Positions 1 through 4,400 of a DNA stretch of 7,026 nucleotides are shown here, one piece after another. The notes under the pieces were generated by a model that saw only the letters and a list, made by a program, of their open reading frames with translations, was not told the DNA's origin and searched no databases. Numbering within the stretch: the stretch's first letter is position 1; every line of letters begins with the position of its first letter. Position numbers and translations under genes: made by a program. The DNA lies in the NCBI GenBank assembly GCA_002327885.1, contig DCUS01000002.1:1-7026 (forward strand), given 5' to 3'. This DNA comes from Syntrophaceae bacterium UBA2208 (GTDB lineage Bacteria; Desulfobacterota; BSN033; UBA1163).

Positions 1-12
1 ATCTCTAATAAA

Positions 13-18
13 AGGAGG
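13..18 (+). promoter_or_regulatory. Ribosome binding site of glnA
   Basis: AGGAGG lies five bases before the ATG at 24. It is a near-consensus Shine-Dalgarno sequence and fixes this ATG as the start. The 23 bases in front of the gene are too short to show a promoter. Confidence 0.9.
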
Positions 19-23
19 AAGAG

Positions 24-1349
24 ATGGATAAAGAAAAAGAAAACGTTCTAAAAATGGCAAAGGAAAACGACGTCAAATTTATTCGGCTCTGGTTCACGGA
101 CATTCTTGGATTTTTAAAAGGATTTGCTATCACCATTGATGAACTGGAGGGAGCTCTTGAAGAGGGAATGGGATTCGATGGCTCTTCCATTCAGGGCTAT
201 GCCCGAATCGATGAAAGCGACATGATCGCCAAACCTGATCCCAAAACCTTTCAGATCATCCCCTGGAGACCAAAAGAGAATGCAGTGGCCAGAATGTTCG
301 CGGATATTTATGAACCGGATGGGACCCCTTACAAGGGAGATCCCCGATGGGCATTGAAAAGGACACTCAAAAAGGCTCAAGATCAGGGCTACATCCTTTA
401 CGTCGGCCCCGAACTGGAGTACTTCTACTTCAAGGGGAATGACGGAACGGAGATACTCGACAGAGGAGGCTATTTTGATCTCACCCCTCTTGACGTCGCC
501 ACCGAGCTTCGGAGAGAAACTATTTTAACATTGGAAGCGATGGGAATTCATGTTGAATACAGCCATCACGAAGTGGCTCCGAGTCAACATGAAATTGATC
601 TTCGATATACCGATGCTCTGACCATGGCAGACAATGCTATGACCTACCGGCTTGTGGTCAAGGAAATTGCTTTGAAGCATGGCGTTTATGCCACCTTTAT
701 GCCCAAACCCATTTTTGGTCAGAATGGAAGTGGCATGCACACACACCAATCTCTTTTTAAGGGTAATCAGAATGCCTTTTTCGATCCGAAAGAAGAATTC
801 AATCTCTCCAAGATTGCCAAGTCCTATATGGCCGGAATTTTGATGCATGCCAAAGAGATCACCTCCATCACCTCCCAGTGGGTGAACTCTTATAAAAGAC
901 TGGTTCCGGGCTACGAAGCGCCCGTCTATATTTCCTGGGCACGCAGAAATCGGTCGGCACTCGTTCGGGTTCCGATGTATAAACCGGGAAAGGAAAAAGC
1001 CACACGGATGGAGTATCGATCTCCAGATCCAGCCTGCAATCCATATTTAACATTTGCCGTAATGTTGGCCGCTGGGTTAAAAGGGATTGAGAAGGGCTAT
1101 GAACTTCCTCCTCCCGTTGAAGAAGATATTTTTGAGATGTCTGAGGAAGCAAGGAAACGACATGGAATCGAATCTCTTCCGGGGAACCTTTTTGAGGCCA
1201 TACAGATCACGGAGCAAAGTGAATTGGTCAGGGAAACATTGGGAGATCATATCTTCCACAAATTTATTGAGAATAAAATAATCGAATGGGATCAATACCG
1301 AACCCATGTCTCCCATTTTGAATTAGAGAAATATCTCCCCATCCTGTAG
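24..1349 (+). CDS. glnA: Type I glutamine synthetase (GSI-alpha)
   Basis: This gene encodes cytoplasmic glutamine synthetase, which makes glutamine from glutamate, ammonia and ATP and normally works as a dodecamer. The 441 residues are the usual length for the family. Visible motifs are GFDGSSIQGYARIDESDM (50-67); metal and glutamate ligands in GPELEYF (Glu130, Glu132); Glu183 and Glu190 in HHEVAPSQHE; NGSGMHTHQSLF with His239; NSYKRLVPGYEAPV, whose Glu298 is the flap glutamate; and RMEYRSPDPACNPYLTF near 328-344. The tyrosine-containing adenylylation loop of GSI-beta enzymes is not seen. Arg61 in YARIDESDM sits where the feedback-inhibition arginine of Bacillus GS (Arg62) is found, so direct glutamine feedback rather than adenylylation is expected (inference). 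An AGGAGG five bases upstream supports the start. The next gene follows after 65 bases on the same strand and encodes a glutamate synthase fusion, consistent with a GS-GOGAT operon. Confidence 0.98.
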   Translation: MDKEKENVLKMAKENDVKFIRLWFTDILGFLKGFAITIDELEGALEEGMGFDGSSIQGYARIDESDMIAKPDPKTFQIIPWRPKENAVARMFADIYEPDGTPYKGDPRWALKRTLKKAQDQGYILYVGPELEYFYFKGNDGTEILDRGGYFDLTPLDVATELRRETILTLEAMGIHVEYSHHEVAPSQHEIDLRYTDALTMADNAMTYRLVVKEIALKHGVYATFMPKPIFGQNGSGMHTHQSLFKGNQNAFFDPKEEFNLSKIAKSYMAGILMHAKEITSITSQWVNSYKRLVPGYEAPVYISWARRNRSALVRVPMYKPGKEKATRMEYRSPDPACNPYLTFAVMLAAGLKGIEKGYELPPPVEEDIFEMSEEARKRHGIESLPGNLFEAIQITEQSELVRETLGDHIFHKFIENKIIEWDQYRTHVSHFELEKYLPIL

Positions 1350-1414
1350 TCGATTTGAAAAAAATGAAGAGAGGGCGATGGATAACCCTCGAGTTAATCG
1401 GAGGTGCCTAAAGG
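1350..1414 (+). other. glnA-GOGAT intergenic spacer, probably transcribed through
   Basis: The 65 bases between the two genes contain an A-rich run (1358-1364) and a weak 5-bp inverted repeat, GAGGG (1371-1375) with CCCTC (1386-1390), around a 10-base loop. No T-run follows, so it does not look like an intrinsic terminator, and no clear -35/-10 pair was found. The two genes are most simply read as one transcript. An in-frame TAA at 1409-1411 limits how far upstream the second gene can start. Confidence 0.6.
1400..1406 (+). promoter_or_regulatory. Ribosome binding site of the fusion gene (decides a GTG start)
   Basis: GGAGGTG matches the anti-Shine-Dalgarno sequence over seven bases and ends eight bases before the GTG at 1415. 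The in-frame TAA at 1409-1411 rules out any earlier start, and the first in-frame ATG lies well downstream, inside the conserved FAD module. The site therefore identifies GTG 1415 as the start codon. Confidence 0.88.
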
Positions 1415-4400
1415 GTGAAGAAGAGGCAAGACAAATTAACCTGGAAAAAATACATTGAAGATTTTTTACAGCGGAATCCTGGTCTGAAGAAAATCGACGA
1501 TCCACAGAAACTCGAATATTACCGCACAGACCTCAATGTGGACCTCCCGCCTTTAATTCGCGACCTGATGTTAAAGAGCCTTCCTGACCTCATCCTTCAG
1601 CCCATCACCGAGGAGCACCTTCTCGAACTCTTTGCCATTGCCCGGGAGCACAAAATCCCACTGACGGTCAGGGGGGCCGGAACCTGGGGATACGGTGGAG
1701 CCGTACCCACCCATGGAGGAATTCTCATCGATCTGAGTCTGATGGACACCATTGAAGTAAATCCCCAAACCCATGAACTGACCGTTGGACCAGGAGCCCG
1801 TTTTCTCGATATCGAGAGGGAACTCGAGCATTATGAATTGGACCTTTCCACCATCGCCTCCGGCAAAGGAGGGACCCTCATCGGCTGGATGGCAACAGGC
1901 GGAATGGGCATTGGCACGTTTCGCTACGGCCCGGTCAGGAATCAAATCGTCTCTCTCCGGGTGATTACCCCCGCAGGAATGATCAAGGACCTCTCCGCAG
2001 AAGATCCAGAGATGAGCTACTTCATCTCCACCGAAGGGCAGATGGGAATCATCGTCAAAGCAACCCTTCGGGTTAATAAGCGGCCTGTCCGTTGGTACCC
2101 CATCGTTATCTCCTTTGGAAAATTATCTTTTACTTATGATTTTGCTAAACAAGTCGCCTGCCACCCCTCTTTGAAACCAGAGGATATCGTGGTCTACCAT
2201 TCTGAATTTATTCGCGCCTTGGGACTTTCGCCAGATGGGAAAGAATTGATTGATATTCACCACCTGGTCCTGGTCGCCTTTTCCGATAAAAATGAAATGA
2301 GTGAATTTAGGGCTTTTCTTGCAGAAAAACAACTCATTCCGGTCGACGATAATTTTGCGAATACTCTCTGGGAAAAACGCTTTCTGCCGATGTCAATTAA
2401 ACACCTGGGACCTTCACTGCTTGCCAGTGAAATGATTCTTCCCATCGACCGGGTAACCTCCTACGTTGAAAAAGTGAGCGAGTGGGGAAAACACCTGGCC
2501 GTCACCCTTTATCCTATTGCCCATGTGGTCAACCGGGAAGAGGTGCTATTTCTCGCCATGTTGGCTACGGATAACCGAAAAAATATTTTTTATCTGGATC
2601 TCATGTTCATCCCGATGATGCTCAGGCTTGCGGTCGAATCCTACGGCGGGAAACCTTATGGGATAGGTGTATGGAATACGCCTTTTCTTCGCAATCTCTA
2701 CTCGGCGGAAAACCTGAGACAGCTCATGCATTACAAAAAGAAAGCCGATCCCGCTGGAATTCTTAACTCAGGGAAATTCTTCGCCACCTCAGGACGTTGG
2801 GGCTCCTTTCAGAAAGCCTTGTTCCAATCGGATATTTTTGACTTCGGACTCTCCACTTCCCAGTGGCTCATGTTCAGGCTTCTTTCCTTTTTCCCGGCGG
2901 AGAAACTGAGGCTTCGTACCCCCATCGTTTCTGAAAAGCTTGAGGGGATCTCGAAGGACATTCTCTCCTGTGCCCAGTGCGGTGCCTGTGTCCCGCGCTG
3001 CCCGGTCTACCGGGCGACGGGAGACGAAACCCTCACGGCAAGAGGCAAACTCCTAACGATTAAAAAGGCACTTGAAAAAGGAGAGCTTGACCTCTCGAAA
3101 GCCATGCCCCTCTATTTCTGTCTCCGATGCGGTCGCTGTGATGAGGAGTGTCAAGCCCATTTGAAACATCTTCCCCTATTCGAGGGTCTGGAAAAATATT
3201 TGGCTGATTCCGGGAATTTCCCGATCGGAGAAGTACAGAACTTCATCCGTGAGATGGAGAATAGTACTGAGTTCCATCGTTTCTTAGACGTTGTGCGAAC
3301 GGGTTTCGATCAGAAGATCCGCGAAAAGCGCAATACCTTTCCGAGATACCGTGTTGGAATCAACGAAGAACACTGCATCCATTGCGGTACCTGCGTGGAT
3401 GCTTGCATTTATAGTGTTCGAAAGCGAGGAGAATCCGACCCCCGGCTCATTCTGATTGAGGATGAGGGGCTCTGCCGTGGGTGCGGTTCCTGCCTGGAAC
3501 GATGCCCCCAGGTGGCGGCAGGATTTCCTGCAACTACGGTTGAACTTCATCCATGTTACCTCCAAATAGATGATCCCTATTGGAACGCCGAAGTCGTGAC
3601 GCACATCGACCTCGAAGCGACGACAGGCAAAATCCCTGTTTCAGGAACCGGCCAGGGAGATCCCCATCGTGGATACGGCAATGACGGTATCCGTTTCGGA
3701 CATTTCCACATCGTTGGCCCTGCTCAGAACTTACTTTATGAGAGCACCGAAGATGCGATCGCCATCGGGATCGGAAAACGGCCGAAGTATTTGACCTTTC
3801 GTGGTGAAAACCTTGAGACCCCCCGCCCCCGGCTAATTCGCTTAAAGACGCCCATCCTCATCGACGTCCTCCCTGTAAACGGCTTTAGCAACGACTCCAT
3901 GGATAGGAATGAAGAATTATGGTTGCCCCTGTTTGAAGCAGCCCGGAGTTTAGGAACCCGCATCACAATGCGTCTTGAGGAAATAATATATTTTGGAACA
4001 AGGATGGGGGATCGAATTGATTCATTGATCTTAAGGTTGACTGCTGCGGAGATGAAAAATTTTCTTGCCGGTGCGAAATGGCCTCAAGTCCTGGAAAACC
4101 ATTTTCCGGATTTGGTGGAAATAGAGGTGGAAGACGACCTTCTCAAACAATCGGATCAAATCAAGCTCCTTTTCCCCGAATCCACTGTCCTTTCAGCAGT
4201 GGTTAAAATTGGGAAGGGGTTTGTGGACCCCGGCCTCCAACCAACCATGACCTTCCGGAAGAAACTGGAAGCTCTCCTGCATTCACCTTTTGATATCCTC
4301 TGCATCGCCTCGGATTATAGCCCGGAAAAAGGCTATTACCTTACAACAGATGCCGTTCCTGCCGTTCACCGATTTCTGGTGGAAAATAAGCTGAGGCACC

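Noticed and set aside
1371..1390. GAGGG/CCCTC inverted repeat as a terminator between the genes
   Set aside because: The stem is only 5 bp with a 10-base loop and no T-run follows.
1364..1411. A 15-codon open frame in the intergenic gap, ATG 1364 to TAA 1409-1411, in the same frame as the fusion gene
   Set aside because: There is no ribosome binding site before the ATG, and its peptide (MKRGRWITLELIGGA) shows no attenuator-like run of one amino acid. It ends just before the real GTG start and is most likely chance.
2585..2641. Hydrophobic stretch (residues about 391-409) as a membrane anchor
   Set aside because: It is short, contains charged and polar residues, and falls inside the C-terminal half of the FAD oxidase fold, where buried strands and helices are expected.
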